From assembly GCF_900473965.1 (NCBI RefSeq), contig NZ_UCNJ01000020.1, positions 1 to 53,266 of the forward strand: a DNA stretch of 53,266 bases, read 5' to 3'. Shown here piece after piece: positions 35,661-44,262 of this stretch. Position 1 is the stretch's first letter; the number at the start of each line of letters is the position of its first letter. Below the pieces are notes generated by a model that made no database searches, was not told the DNA's origin, and saw only the letters and a program-made list of their open reading frames with translations. The stretch comes from Synechococcus sp. UW179A (lineage in GTDB: Bacteria; Cyanobacteriota; Cyanobacteriia; PCC-6307; Cyanobiaceae). The translations under genes and the position numbers were made by a program.

Positions 35661-36581
35661 ATGGGAGCTTGTTCTCTTTCTCCGGTGACTGCTGAGCTGC
35701 TTCAGTTGACGAAAACTGTTGGTGGCGTGCTGCTCGGTAAGGAGCACCAGGTGCGGCTGGCTTTCAGTTGTCTGCTGGCAGGGGGGCATCTGTTGATCGA
35801 AGATCGCCCCGGAATGGGCAAGTCGACCTTGGCCGAAGCACTGGCAACCGTGTTTTCGCTGGCATTCAAGCGGGTGAGCTTCACCAGTGACCTGCTTCCC
35901 GCTGACCTGACCGGGATCAACATTTTCCATCAGGCGGACGCAACCTTTCATTTCCAGCCGGGTCCTTTGTTCACCCAGGTGTTGCTGGCTGACGAGATTA
36001 ACCGCGCCAGTCCTCGCACCCAAAGCGCACTGCTGGAGGCCATGGCGGCTGGGCGCTTGAGTATTGATGGCATCAGCCATACGCTGCCACAGCCCTTTTT
36101 TGTGATCGCCACCCAGAACAGTCTGGATCAGGTGGGTACAAGTTCTCTGCCTGAGGCGCAACTCGATCGTTTTCTGATGCGCGTCAGTCTTGGTTTCCCC
36201 GACCGCGACGCGGAGCGTCAGCTGCTTCGCGGTGTTGGCTCTCCTGTTGAGAGTCTGCAAGGGGTTGATGATCAGGTGCTGCTTCGGCTGCAGCAGCGCT
36301 GCGCGGCTCAGTACTGCTCCGAGCAGCTGCTGGAGTACGTGCTCGACCTCGTGGAGGCGACCCGGCGCAACCAGGAGGGCCTGTCTCCAAGGGCCAGCCA
36401 GGGGCTTGTTTCGGCAGCACGCGCATGGGCACTCATCGATGGCAGAGACCACGTGCTGGTTGACGACGTGCAGGCGGTGTTGCCGGCCGTGGTGGAGCAT
36501 CGCCTTGATGCCGGCTGCCCAGCGAACGCAGGCACGCCCCTCAGCACCGATCTCCTGGAGCGGGTGAATGCGTTGCGATGA
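35661..36581 (+). CDS. MoxR-family AAA+ ATPase
   Basis: A 306-residue AAA+ chaperone-type ATPase from the ATG at 35661. Walker A is LIEDRPGMGKSTLAEAL, Walker B VLLADEINRA, then sensor 1 FVIATQNSLD and the PEAQLDRFLMR Arg-finger/sensor region, all standard for MoxR. MoxR proteins act with a vWA or DUF58 partner to mature or remodel other proteins or complexes. The next two genes, DUF58 and TgpA, overlap its end (14 bases, then 4), so this is a three-gene operon. The substrate complex is unknown, but the trio with a periplasm-facing transglutaminase is a common set. Confidence 0.93.
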   Translation: MGACSLSPVTAELLQLTKTVGGVLLGKEHQVRLAFSCLLAGGHLLIEDRPGMGKSTLAEALATVFSLAFKRVSFTSDLLPADLTGINIFHQADATFHFQPGPLFTQVLLADEINRASPRTQSALLEAMAAGRLSIDGISHTLPQPFFVIATQNSLDQVGTSSLPEAQLDRFLMRVSLGFPDRDAERQLLRGVGSPVESLQGVDDQVLLRLQQRCAAQYCSEQLLEYVLDLVEATRRNQEGLSPRASQGLVSAARAWALIDGRDHVLVDDVQAVLPAVVEHRLDAGCPANAGTPLSTDLLERVNALR

Positions 36582-37425
36582 GCTCAAGCTCGGACTGAGA
36601 TCCCTCTACATCGTTCCCAGCCGCTTCGGTCTCCTCTGGCTTGCCGCGGCGGCGTTTCTGCTGCTGGTGGCGATTCAGACCTCCAGTAACAGCACCTTGC
36701 TTCTTGGCTTTCTGATGCTGGGCGTGATGCTGCTGGCGATGTTTCTCACCCACGACACGCTGCATGGTCTGACTTTGCGCTGCGGTCAGCCAGCTCCCGC
36801 ATTTGCCGCTGAAAGCACCACTTACCCGCTGATTCTGGAAACCCGTTCGCCACGGCCTCCGATGCGTCTGCGCTTCCGCGACGGGTCTGAGGCTGCAGAC
36901 CTGCAGTTGGCAGCGGGAATCACAACGCTTGATCTCCCCTGGACTCCGCAGCGTCGTGGCTGGCAAAGGCCACCCCAGCTGCAGATCGAGACCATCGCTC
37001 CTCTGGGCCTGTTCATCTGCTGGATGCGGTGGCTGCCTCCACAGGCTCAGTTGGTTTGGCCACGTCTTCACTCAGGTCCAGTGGGCGAGCAGTCAGCGTC
37101 TCAGTCCCGCGATGGTCTGGATGAATGGCACGATCTTCGCGACGTGCGTGATCAGGAGAGACCATCCGTTGTTGACTGGACCGGTGCCGCCCGGGGGCGC
37201 CCGCTGCAGGCGAAAGTGTTCACCGATCCCAGCAATCAGGTGTGGATGCTGGAACCGGCGTCGGGTCTGCCATTGGATCGGGCTGTTGAACACCTGGCTC
37301 AGCGGGTGATGCAGTTGCATCAGCAGGGTGTGCGTTATGGACTGCATCTCCGCGGCAAAACCCTGGCACCGGATCTGGGTCTGCGTCATCGCAATGCCTG
37401 TTTGGAGGCATTGGCGACAGCATGA
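36568..37425 (+). CDS. DUF58 domain protein
   Basis: A 285-residue protein with two N-terminal membrane helices (LLWLAAAAFLLLVAIQT and LLLGFLMLGVMLLAMF), then the cytoplasmic DUF58 part with the hallmark HDLRDVRDQERPSVVDWTGAA, the R-Y-D-W-like DUF58 motif. DUF58 proteins are the membrane partners of MoxR ATPases and related to vWA domains. It overlaps MoxR by 14 bases and TgpA by 4. It is shorter than vWA-containing relatives and the full vWA fold is not apparent. Confidence 0.9.
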   Translation: MRCDELKLGLRSLYIVPSRFGLLWLAAAAFLLLVAIQTSSNSTLLLGFLMLGVMLLAMFLTHDTLHGLTLRCGQPAPAFAAESTTYPLILETRSPRPPMRLRFRDGSEAADLQLAAGITTLDLPWTPQRRGWQRPPQLQIETIAPLGLFICWMRWLPPQAQLVWPRLHSGPVGEQSASQSRDGLDEWHDLRDVRDQERPSVVDWTGAARGRPLQAKVFTDPSNQVWMLEPASGLPLDRAVEHLAQRVMQLHQQGVRYGLHLRGKTLAPDLGLRHRNACLEALATA

Positions 37426-39194
37426 TCCGCAGGCCGCCAACAGGAGTGCTGGCCTGGTGCGCCTTCCCGCCGTTGCTGCTGCAGTGCTTTGTATTGAACA
37501 GCGCAGCGGCGCTCACCTGGCCGACCTGGGCCCTGGTGATCTGCGCCATGTTCAAGTTGAGCGAGTCCCGCAGGCCTTTTGACTGGCGGTTGGTGGCGTT
37601 GCTGCAGTTGCTGTCAGCGGGGTTGCTGGCGGCACAGCTGCAAAGCCTGTTGGCTTCTGCTTTGCAGTTGATCGCCGTTTGCAGCGCACTTGCAGCTCTG
37701 CTCAGTCATGAGCTCCAGGGGATGTTGTCATTTCGTGGATTGTTGCAACGCAGTCTTCAGCTGCTGGCGGCAGCTCTGCCTCTGGCCCTGGTGCTGTTCC
37801 TGGTTGTTCCTCGTCTTCCGCCGTTGTGGACAACGCAGTTTGGTCCTGCGCGCGGTGCTGTCACCGGGCTCTCTCCTGATCTCGACCCGCTCAGCATCGC
37901 GACATTGGCATCGGTGCAAGCCTCCGCTGCCCGCATAACCGTGCCTCAGGGAGTCGTCTTGCCTATGGATGCCTACTGGCGTGTGCTGGTACACGAGACG
38001 TTTGACGGACGTCGTTGGCAGCACCGTGATTCTCCCGCACCGCCGAAATCTCTCAGAGATGGGCGCAGTACTGCGGCGATCAGCCAGTGGTGGGTTGTCG
38101 AACCCTCCGCAACCCGTGCGCTCCCTTGGGATGGGCGTTCGGCTCCGGTGGCTGCCAATCAGTGGATCGCGCCGGAGGGGGAGCTGTTGATGGATGTCTC
38201 TTCTCGACAGCGCCGGGCCTATCGATTGCAGGCCAATGGAAATGCGCAGGACTGGCGACGCCGGCCCCCAATGGGGAGTGAGCGGCAGCTTCCAGCCGAT
38301 GGATTGCTTCGTCTCAGGCAGCTGGGAAGAGGGTTCAGCAGCCTGCCCAGTGATCGTGAGCGCTTGGCAGCAGTCGAGCAATGGTTTCGTAGTCAGCCGT
38401 TTCGATACAGCCTTCAACCTGGATCAGCGCTGGATCTCGATGACTTTCTGTTTGATCGCCAGGTGGGGTTCTGCGGTCATTACGCCAGTGCCCTGGCGGC
38501 GTTGTTGCGCTCGGCAGATGTTCCGGCCCGTGTTGTCAGCGGTTATCGAGGCGGCCAGCTGGTGAAACCCCTGGGCGGGGTCGACTACCTCGAACTGCGC
38601 CAGAGCGATGCCCATGCCTGGGTGGATGTCTGGTTGAACGACGAAGGCTGGCAACGTGTCGACCCGACGCTCTGGATCGCCTCCACTGCTCAGAATTCTC
38701 TCCCTCAGCAACTCCCATCAGCTCTGCGTTCAGAGACGAAGCTGGCCTGGTGGCAGTGGATCCAGCGGCAATGGTGGGGCCTGGATCTGGTCTGGACCCG
38801 TTGGTGGTTGGGTTTTGACCAGTCCAGTCAACAGATCTGGTTGCAACGGTTGTTCGGTGACCAACAGCGATGGCTCGGTCTCACAGTGCTGTTTGCCTCG
38901 ATGGCCGCTTCCGGTCTGGGTTGGGTGATGTTGCGCCACGCGCTGGCAGGACGCCAACCGCTTGATCAGTCGTTGCGCCTGCTTGCACGGCTGGGTGTGC
39001 TGCCCTTGCCCGGCGAAAGTTTTCCAGCACTTTGCGAGCGTGCTTCACATCTTCATCCTGATCAGGCTGATCTGTGGATGGCTATGGCTGAACGGCAGCA
39101 GCTGATTGCCCATGCCCGGCTCAGTGATTCACGGCGCCGGGATCTGCTGCACCAATGGCGCATCATTCGCCGACGTCTTCGCTCATACCTCTGA
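37422..39194 (+). CDS. tgpA: Transglutaminase-like membrane protein (TgpA/DUF3488)
   Basis: A 590-residue membrane protein. Five or more N-terminal helices (about 5-150) are followed by a periplasmic transglutaminase-like domain and a last helix near 520. The papain-like triad can be placed: Cys351 in VGFCGHYASAL, His398 in DAHAWVDVW and Asp414 in RVDPTLW. TgpA of Pseudomonas is essential and has a periplasmic transglutaminase-like domain; its target is not known. It is the last gene of the MoxR-DUF58-TgpA operon, which is widespread, and is normal for a cyanobacterium. Confidence 0.92.
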   Translation: MIRRPPTGVLAWCAFPPLLLQCFVLNSAAALTWPTWALVICAMFKLSESRRPFDWRLVALLQLLSAGLLAAQLQSLLASALQLIAVCSALAALLSHELQGMLSFRGLLQRSLQLLAAALPLALVLFLVVPRLPPLWTTQFGPARGAVTGLSPDLDPLSIATLASVQASAARITVPQGVVLPMDAYWRVLVHETFDGRRWQHRDSPAPPKSLRDGRSTAAISQWWVVEPSATRALPWDGRSAPVAANQWIAPEGELLMDVSSRQRRAYRLQANGNAQDWRRRPPMGSERQLPADGLLRLRQLGRGFSSLPSDRERLAAVEQWFRSQPFRYSLQPGSALDLDDFLFDRQVGFCGHYASALAALLRSADVPARVVSGYRGGQLVKPLGGVDYLELRQSDAHAWVDVWLNDEGWQRVDPTLWIASTAQNSLPQQLPSALRSETKLAWWQWIQRQWWGLDLVWTRWWLGFDQSSQQIWLQRLFGDQQRWLGLTVLFASMAASGLGWVMLRHALAGRQPLDQSLRLLARLGVLPLPGESFPALCERASHLHPDQADLWMAMAERQQLIAHARLSDSRRRDLLHQWRIIRRRLRSYL

Positions 39195-39527
39195 GGATCT
39201 AGTTTTCTCTTTCATGGATGGAATGGAAATTATTGTGCATCGACACTGCAACTGCTCAGGCCTCTGGCTCGCAGAATCGTGGGTAGATGACCTGAACTGT
39301 GTGGCGGCGAGCAGCATCCAATCTGAGAACCAAAGCTGGCCCCGATGGCTGCAGCTGCTACTTAGCCTTTCATTGCTTGAATTGGTCTGCGGGGCTAATC
39401 CCTGAGTTAACTCTGGGATTTTGTGAAACTGGGATAGATGGTGTGCAACTGAGGTCTTGGTGGTTTCTTGAAGCTGGCTTGTAATTCGTTTCCTGTCAGT
39501 TGGATCTAATGGGTGAAACCCCAGGTT
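39195..39527. other. Intergenic stretch with one dispersed-repeat copy
   Basis: About 330 bases between TgpA and the end of the flavin oxidoreductase gene, occupied mainly by the dispersed repeat at 39319-39454. The open frame over it, ending GANP, does not look like an independent gene. Confidence 0.5.
39319..39454 (+). repeat. Dispersed intergenic repeat, copy with internal deletion
   Basis: AATCTGAGAACCAAAGCTGG, ... GGCTAATCCCTGAGTTAACT, ... TTGTGAAACTGGG. The segment GGCAACTGAGGGCATCTC of the other copies is missing. One frame keeps NQSWPRWLQLLLSLS. Confidence 0.6.
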
Positions 39528-40835
39528 CTATGACCCCAAGATTGCCGTGCATTCAAGTTTTTCTAGGGAGGCATCGCGACGCTGCAAACGCAGGCTGATG
39601 ACCCTGGCGAGATATCGCGCATCATCGGCAACGCCGCAGAAGCGCCCGGAGCCCCAGGTATGTAGCCATGGCAAACCGATGAAATACAGGCCGGCGCTTT
39701 GGGTGACCCCGCGATCATGGGCAGGCAATCCACTCCCATCAAAAACGGGCGCATCAATCCAGCTGAAATCGCCGCGATATCCCGTACACCAGATCACCGC
39801 AGCAAGGGGCTGTGTATTCAAATCAATGCCAGGGTCATCCACGGGTGGGGGTTGCCAACAGGGGGAATACGCCTGTTCGATCGGTGCAGCAATTCCCTCC
39901 TTTTCGATCCAGCTGTCAATGCTGCTACGAATGCGGCAGTACACAGCATCGGCCTGATCAAGATTGGCGGCTAAATCATTGGTGAAGCCGATGTGGTCTC
40001 CGGTGATGCTGGATAGACGACCATGCAAGTGCATCCCTTCCATCGCACGTCGGCGCAGGTCAATTTCACGACCGCCGTCACGTCCGGTTAGGTAATGGTT
40101 GGTCTTCGCTCGGACGGTCCGTGGGTCTGCGTGATCGCTTATCGGCATGGCGTAGTAGCCCATCCGGTCCAGCCAATCAACAACGTCCTTGCCGCGGTAA
40201 CGGCGCGGAGATCGTGGGGCTCGTCCCACACTCAGATGGACAGAACGCCCTGCAAGATGGAGGTCTTCGGCGATCTGGCTACCTGATTGGCCATTCCCGA
40301 CCACCAAAACAAGGCCCTCGGGGAGAGCATCAGGGTTTCGGTAAGAACGCGCATCGATTTGTAGTAACGAGCTGGGCAGACGTTCGGCGTATGGATGACG
40401 ACGGGGTCTGTGATATCCCCCAGTGGCAACGATGACGTGTTCGGCATCGATCACCCCCTCGCTGGTGACCAATCGGTAGCCATTGCCAATGGGTGTCAAA
40501 CGTTCGACAGCGATTCCTTCGCGTAAATCAGCGTTGACATGCTGAGCAAAGCGCTGGAGATAATTCACAATGGACATCTTGTCCATGAAGCCGTCTGGCT
40601 GATCGCCGTCGTAGGGGAAATCAGGCAGACGGCATTGCCAGTTTGGTGTGACTAAACAAAACGAATCCCAGCGTTGCTGATCCCATGCATAAGCGACACG
40701 GTGTTTTTCGAGAACGAGAGGTTTTAGCCCTTGCAGTTTCAGTTCATGAGCTACGGAAAGACCAGCCTGGCCTGCTCCGACGATGACAACAGAACGGCGC
40801 TTTGCAGTTGCATTCTGGGTTGATATGACGTGCAT
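39528..40835 (-). CDS. MSMEG_0569-type flavin-dependent oxidoreductase of the Nit1C cluster
   Basis: A 435-residue flavoprotein from the ATG at 40835 (the frame extends to 40949 without coding character). FAD site: VVIVGAGQAGLSVAHELK; second dinucleotide (NADPH) site: VLVVGNGQSGSQIAEDLHL. YAWDQQRWDSFCLVTPNWQCR and CTGYRGDFSWIDAPVF match the MSMEG_0569 family, a flavin monooxygenase-like member of the Nit1C gene cluster. It is transcribed away from the other six cluster genes across a 166-base shared control region. Inferred role: an oxidative tailoring step of the cluster's unidentified small molecule. Confidence 0.88.
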   Translation of the reverse strand: MHVISTQNATAKRRSVVIVGAGQAGLSVAHELKLQGLKPLVLEKHRVAYAWDQQRWDSFCLVTPNWQCRLPDFPYDGDQPDGFMDKMSIVNYLQRFAQHVNADLREGIAVERLTPIGNGYRLVTSEGVIDAEHVIVATGGYHRPRRHPYAERLPSSLLQIDARSYRNPDALPEGLVLVVGNGQSGSQIAEDLHLAGRSVHLSVGRAPRSPRRYRGKDVVDWLDRMGYYAMPISDHADPRTVRAKTNHYLTGRDGGREIDLRRRAMEGMHLHGRLSSITGDHIGFTNDLAANLDQADAVYCRIRSSIDSWIEKEGIAAPIEQAYSPCWQPPPVDDPGIDLNTQPLAAVIWCTGYRGDFSWIDAPVFDGSGLPAHDRGVTQSAGLYFIGLPWLHTWGSGRFCGVADDARYLARVISLRLQRRDASLEKLECTAILGS

Positions 40836-41001
40836 TAACTCAACATACCTAATAACTATGGGAAATCTTCCGCTGCCGATGTAGCTGAAGGCACAAAATG
40901 AGGAAAGTAGAATTTTGGATCTGACCTGGATTTTTGTCGCATTGGGCACATCTCGCGGCCGGACGATTGGGCCACGATTTAGTCAATTATGAAAAGATTA
41001 C

Positions 41002-41484
41002 ATGCCTGCAGTTGACCGTCCCGCCAATCAGCCCGGTGATTTCCTTGTCGATTATGAGGAGAAAGTCTTCCCCGATATTAAGGCCGATCCAGGGGAAAAA
41101 GCCCTGGTCACATTCCATACAGTGGCCTTCGAGGGATCCATCGGCCTTGTCAATCTCCTGCAAGCCAGTCGTCTGATTTCCAAAGGCTTTGAGACTTCAG
41201 TCTTGCTATATGGTCCTGGCGTCACCCTAGGTGTCATGCGTGGGTTCCCTAAGCTTGGTGATGCGGCGTTCGACGGGCATTTGAACTTCAATGCCCGTCT
41301 CCAGAAGTTCATGGACCAGGGCGGAAAAGTGTATGCCTGTCGCTTTGCTCTGCAGGCGCTTTATGGTCATGGTGAAAAGGCCTTAATGCCTGGAATTACC
41401 CCAGTTAATCCACTCGATGTTCTTGACATTGTCCTGATGCATCGCAAAGAAGGCGCTTTCATTCTTGATACTTGGACGCTCTGA
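41002..41484 (+). CDS. MSMEG_0572/Sll0783-family nitrogen starvation protein
   Basis: A 160-residue soluble protein: [35 protein letters not shown] and [17 protein letters not shown] are diagnostic of the MSMEG_0572/Sll0783 family. In Synechocystis the homologue sll0783 is induced by nitrogen starvation and its loss lowers polyhydroxybutyrate. The fold resembles DsrE-like sulfur/redox proteins ([14 protein letters not shown] holds a central Cys), so a redox or carrier role is possible. It is the first gene of the plus-strand cluster, 15 bases before the nitrilase. Confidence 0.92.
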   Translation: MPAVDRPANQPGDFLVDYEEKVFPDIKADPGEKALVTFHTVAFEGSIGLVNLLQASRLISKGFETSVLLYGPGVTLGVMRGFPKLGDAAFDGHLNFNARLQKFMDQGGKVYACRFALQALYGHGEKALMPGITPVNPLDVLDIVLMHRKEGAFILDTWTL

Positions 41485-41499
41485 TTTTTACTTTGGGGT

Positions 41500-42507
41500 T
41501 TGTTCACTTTGTCTACAATTAAGGTTGCTGCAGCCCAGATCCGTCCTGCCCTTTTCAGTCTGGACGGATCCCTACAGAGGGTGCTCGATGCCGTGGCTGA
41601 AGCAGCATGCCAGGGTGTTCAGCTGATCGTATTTCCTGAAACATTCCTCCCGTATTACCCCTATTTTTCGTTTGTTGAACCACCGGTTTTGATGGGTCGT
41701 TCCCATCTGGCCCTCTACGAACAGGCCGTGGTGGTACCCGGCCCGGTAACTGATGCAGTTGGTGCTGCCGCACGCCAACACGAAATGCAGGTTCTCCTTG
41801 GTGTGAATGAACGTGATGGTGGGACGCTCTACAACACGCAGCTGTTGTTTAACAGTTGCGGCGAGATTGCTTTGAAGCGGCGGAAAATTACACCGACTTA
41901 TCACGAGCGAATGGTCTGGGGTCAAGGTGACGGATCAGGCCTGAAGGTGGTGCCCACTCCACTGGCCCGCGTCGGAGCCCTGGCCTGTTGGGAGCATTAC
42001 AACCCCCTTGCCCGTTACGCCTTGATGGCCCAGGGAGAGGAGATCCATTGCGCTCAGTTTCCCGGCTCGCTGGTGGGGCCGATCTTCAGTGAACAGACCG
42101 CCGTCACCATGCGTCATCACGCCCTGGAAGCAGGGTGTTTCGTGATCTGTTCCACCGGTTGGCTGGATCCCGATGACTATGCGTCGATCACGTCGGAGTC
42201 AAGCTTGCACAAAGCTTTTCAAGGGGGTTGTCATACCGCCGTGATTAGTCCCGAAGGTCGTTATCTTGCTGGCCCTTTGCCTGAAGGTGAGGGGTTGGCG
42301 ATCGCCGATCTGGATCTCGCACTGATCACCAAGCGCAAACGGATGATGGACAGTGTCGGCCATTACAGCCGTCCTGAACTGCTGTCTCTTCACATCAACA
42401 GTACGCCCGCGGTTCCCGTTCAAGACATGACCACTTCGACGGTTCCACTAGAGCCAGCCACGGTTTCCGATGCAATTTCATCGATGGAGGGGTTGAACCA
42501 TGTCTGA
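41500..42507 (+). CDS. nit1: Nit1-type nitrilase
   Basis: A 335-residue carbon-nitrogen hydrolase. The catalytic triad is Glu47 (VFPETF), Lys129 (LKRRKITPTYHER) and Cys163 (LACWEHYNP), numbered from the TTG at 41500; TTG 41509, giving MSTIKVAAAQI, is an alternative start. CWEHYNPLARYAL and the HALEAGCFVICSTG segment are true-nitrilase features. Reaction: nitrile to carboxylic acid and ammonia, or to amide. In Pseudomonas fluorescens NCIMB 11764 a cluster with these same genes is needed to grow on cyanide as N source; whether this one serves cyanide or makes a nitrile-derived metabolite is not known. It overlaps the radical SAM gene by 8 bases. Confidence 0.94.
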   Translation: MFTLSTIKVAAAQIRPALFSLDGSLQRVLDAVAEAACQGVQLIVFPETFLPYYPYFSFVEPPVLMGRSHLALYEQAVVVPGPVTDAVGAAARQHEMQVLLGVNERDGGTLYNTQLLFNSCGEIALKRRKITPTYHERMVWGQGDGSGLKVVPTPLARVGALACWEHYNPLARYALMAQGEEIHCAQFPGSLVGPIFSEQTAVTMRHHALEAGCFVICSTGWLDPDDYASITSESSLHKAFQGGCHTAVISPEGRYLAGPLPEGEGLAIADLDLALITKRKRMMDSVGHYSRPELLSLHINSTPAVPVQDMTTSTVPLEPATVSDAISSMEGLNHV

Positions 42508-43591
42508 GCTTGGCCGCTTGGTTACTGAACTCCAGGTGAATGGGGTTCGGGTTGACCAAGTGAAGGGCAACCCTGGAAGGCGGGGAGGGGCTGGTCCCTC
42601 CGATCACCGGGCGCTTGAGCTTGATGGCACCACTTTTATGGTGCCTGTTTATAACGATGCCTCCGCATCGTCGCCCTACAGGCTGGCGTCCAGAGGCCAC
42701 GCTCTGTTGATCGAGGGTCCTGCGCAGACCTGTGCTCCAGAGATTTCAACTCCACGGGAGCCTGCGTTTTACGGCCTGGCGACTGCCGATGGAATTTCAT
42801 ACCGGTCCATCGCCTTGCTGCACAGCAAGGATGTCCTGGCGACCACGCTGCTGCAGACCTGCATGCGTTTCCGAGATCGATCGCAGTCCTGTCAGTTCTG
42901 CGCCATTGAACAGTCGATCGACAACGGCGCGTTGATTCGCAAAACCCCCGAGCAGGTTGCGGAGGTGGCTGAGGCTGCCGTCCGGCTGGACGGGGTCAAG
43001 CAACTGGTGATGACCACCGGCACGCCCAACAGTGATGATCGCGGCGCTCGCCTGATGGCCGATACCGCTGAAGCGGTGAAACGTCGTGTGAACCTCCCGA
43101 TCCAGGGTCAGTGTGAACCGCCAGAGGATCCAAGCTGGTATCGGCGCATGAAGGAGTCTGGAATAGACAGCCTTGGCATGCATCTTGAGGTGGTGGAGCC
43201 GGATGTGCGACAGCGGATCCTTCCGGGGAAATCGGAGCTCAGCCTTGAGCGCTATTACGAAGCCTTCGCGGATGCCGTTGCGGTGTTCGGTCGTGGCGAG
43301 GTGTCAACCTATCTCCTGGCCGGTCTTGGCGACAGCAAGGAGGCCCTGCTTGCCTGCAGTCGCCGCTTGATTGATCTGGGGGTCTATCCCTTTGTGGTGC
43401 CCTTCGTTCCGATTTCTGGAACGCCACTCGAGAGTCATCCTTCACCAGATAGCTCCTTCATGGTCGACGTTTATCAGGGTGTTGCCGCAATGCTGCGATC
43501 GGGTGATCTGCACTCTGATCAGATGTCCGCCGGTTGTGCCAAATGCGGCGCCTGCTCGGCTCTCGCGCTGTTTGAACAGGTGTCCTCTTAG
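42500..43591 (+). CDS. MSMEG_0568-type radical SAM protein of the Nit1C cluster
   Basis: A 363-residue radical SAM enzyme with unusual iron-sulfur spacing: Cys121-x9-Cys131-x2-Cys134 (LQTCMRFRDRSQSCQFC) in place of CxxxCxxC. Near the C-terminus Cys346, Cys349 and Cys352 (AGCAKCGACSA) could hold an auxiliary cluster. MTTGTPNSDDRGARLM and LGMHLEVVEPDVRQRILPG are typical of the BioB-like TIM barrel. These features fit the MSMEG_0568 family. It probably does a SAM-radical step on the cluster metabolite. It overlaps the nitrilase and is two bases from the GNAT gene. Confidence 0.92.
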   Translation: MSELGRLVTELQVNGVRVDQVKGNPGRRGGAGPSDHRALELDGTTFMVPVYNDASASSPYRLASRGHALLIEGPAQTCAPEISTPREPAFYGLATADGISYRSIALLHSKDVLATTLLQTCMRFRDRSQSCQFCAIEQSIDNGALIRKTPEQVAEVAEAAVRLDGVKQLVMTTGTPNSDDRGARLMADTAEAVKRRVNLPIQGQCEPPEDPSWYRRMKESGIDSLGMHLEVVEPDVRQRILPGKSELSLERYYEAFADAVAVFGRGEVSTYLLAGLGDSKEALLACSRRLIDLGVYPFVVPFVPISGTPLESHPSPDSSFMVDVYQGVAAMLRSGDLHSDQMSAGCAKCGACSALALFEQVSS

Positions 43592-43593
43592 CC

Positions 43594-44262
43594 ATGGTTT
43601 CTTGTCTGGATCCCAGCAGCCGTGGCATAGGTCGTAGCACCAGTTCGGCACCGCACGTGTTCATGCCCTCCGTGCGTGGCGGGATCGGCATCGATGCCGA
43701 CGACTTTCGCCTGTCGCCCACGGCGAGTTCAGACCGTTTCACGTTTCATCTGCTGCGTTTCGATGCCACGCTCCTGCAGGGGTACTGGTCGTTGCGACGG
43801 GGCATTTTCTGCAGTGAACAGCATGTGTTCGAGCGCTCTGATTGTGATGAGCTCGACGCGATCGCCTACCCGATTGCTGCGCTGCACCACAGCTCCGACC
43901 CAGCCCATGACGACGCCGCTGGCACCAATGTGGTCGGCGTGGTTCGGATCGTTGAGACGGAACCGCGTCTCTGGTATGGCGGCCGTCTTGGTGTGCATCG
44001 TGATTTCCGCTGTCATAACCAGATCGGCAAAGGGTTGATCTGGAAAGCTGTCACCACAGCGAATGGTTGGGGATGCGACCGCTTTCTCGCCACGGTGCAG
44101 ATACAGAATGTTCGCTTTTTCCGTCGCTTGCACTGGATCTCGGTCGATGAGCTTGAGATACGCGGCATACGCCACCACCTGATGCAGGCTGACCTCGCCT
44201 ACTACTCACCGTCCCGTGAGCAACGTCCGATCGCAGTGTCCCAGGTGTCGTTCGCGGCGTGA
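43594..44262 (+). CDS. MSMEG_0567/Sll0786-family GNAT acetyltransferase
   Basis: A 222-residue acyltransferase. The core GRLGVHRDFRCHNQIGKGLI has the acetyl-CoA pyrophosphate loop of the GNAT fold (R/Q-x-x-G-x-G/A type), and the ATVQIQNVRFFRRLHW segment follows as in the MSMEG_0567/Sll0786 family. It likely acylates an amine in the cluster metabolite. A longer N-terminal extension of about 45 residues is weakly conserved; the ATG at 43594 is two bases after the radical SAM stop. Its own stop overlaps the next GTG (GTGA). Confidence 0.9.
   Translation: MVSCLDPSSRGIGRSTSSAPHVFMPSVRGGIGIDADDFRLSPTASSDRFTFHLLRFDATLLQGYWSLRRGIFCSEQHVFERSDCDELDAIAYPIAALHHSSDPAHDDAAGTNVVGVVRIVETEPRLWYGGRLGVHRDFRCHNQIGKGLIWKAVTTANGWGCDRFLATVQIQNVRFFRRLHWISVDELEIRGIRHHLMQADLAYYSPSREQRPIAVSQVSFAA

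Noticed and set aside
40881-40894. GTAGCTGAAGGCAC, close to the NtcA box GTA-N8-TAC, in the divergent Nit1C control region
   Set aside because: One base off the consensus, and the -10-like TAGAAT is only 13 bases downstream, which is too close for a typical NtcA-activated promoter.
40989-41015. A mini-ORF of eight codons (MKRLHACS) that overlaps the start of the Sll0783-like gene
   Set aside because: Too short and without conservation data; it is as likely as not a chance ATG.
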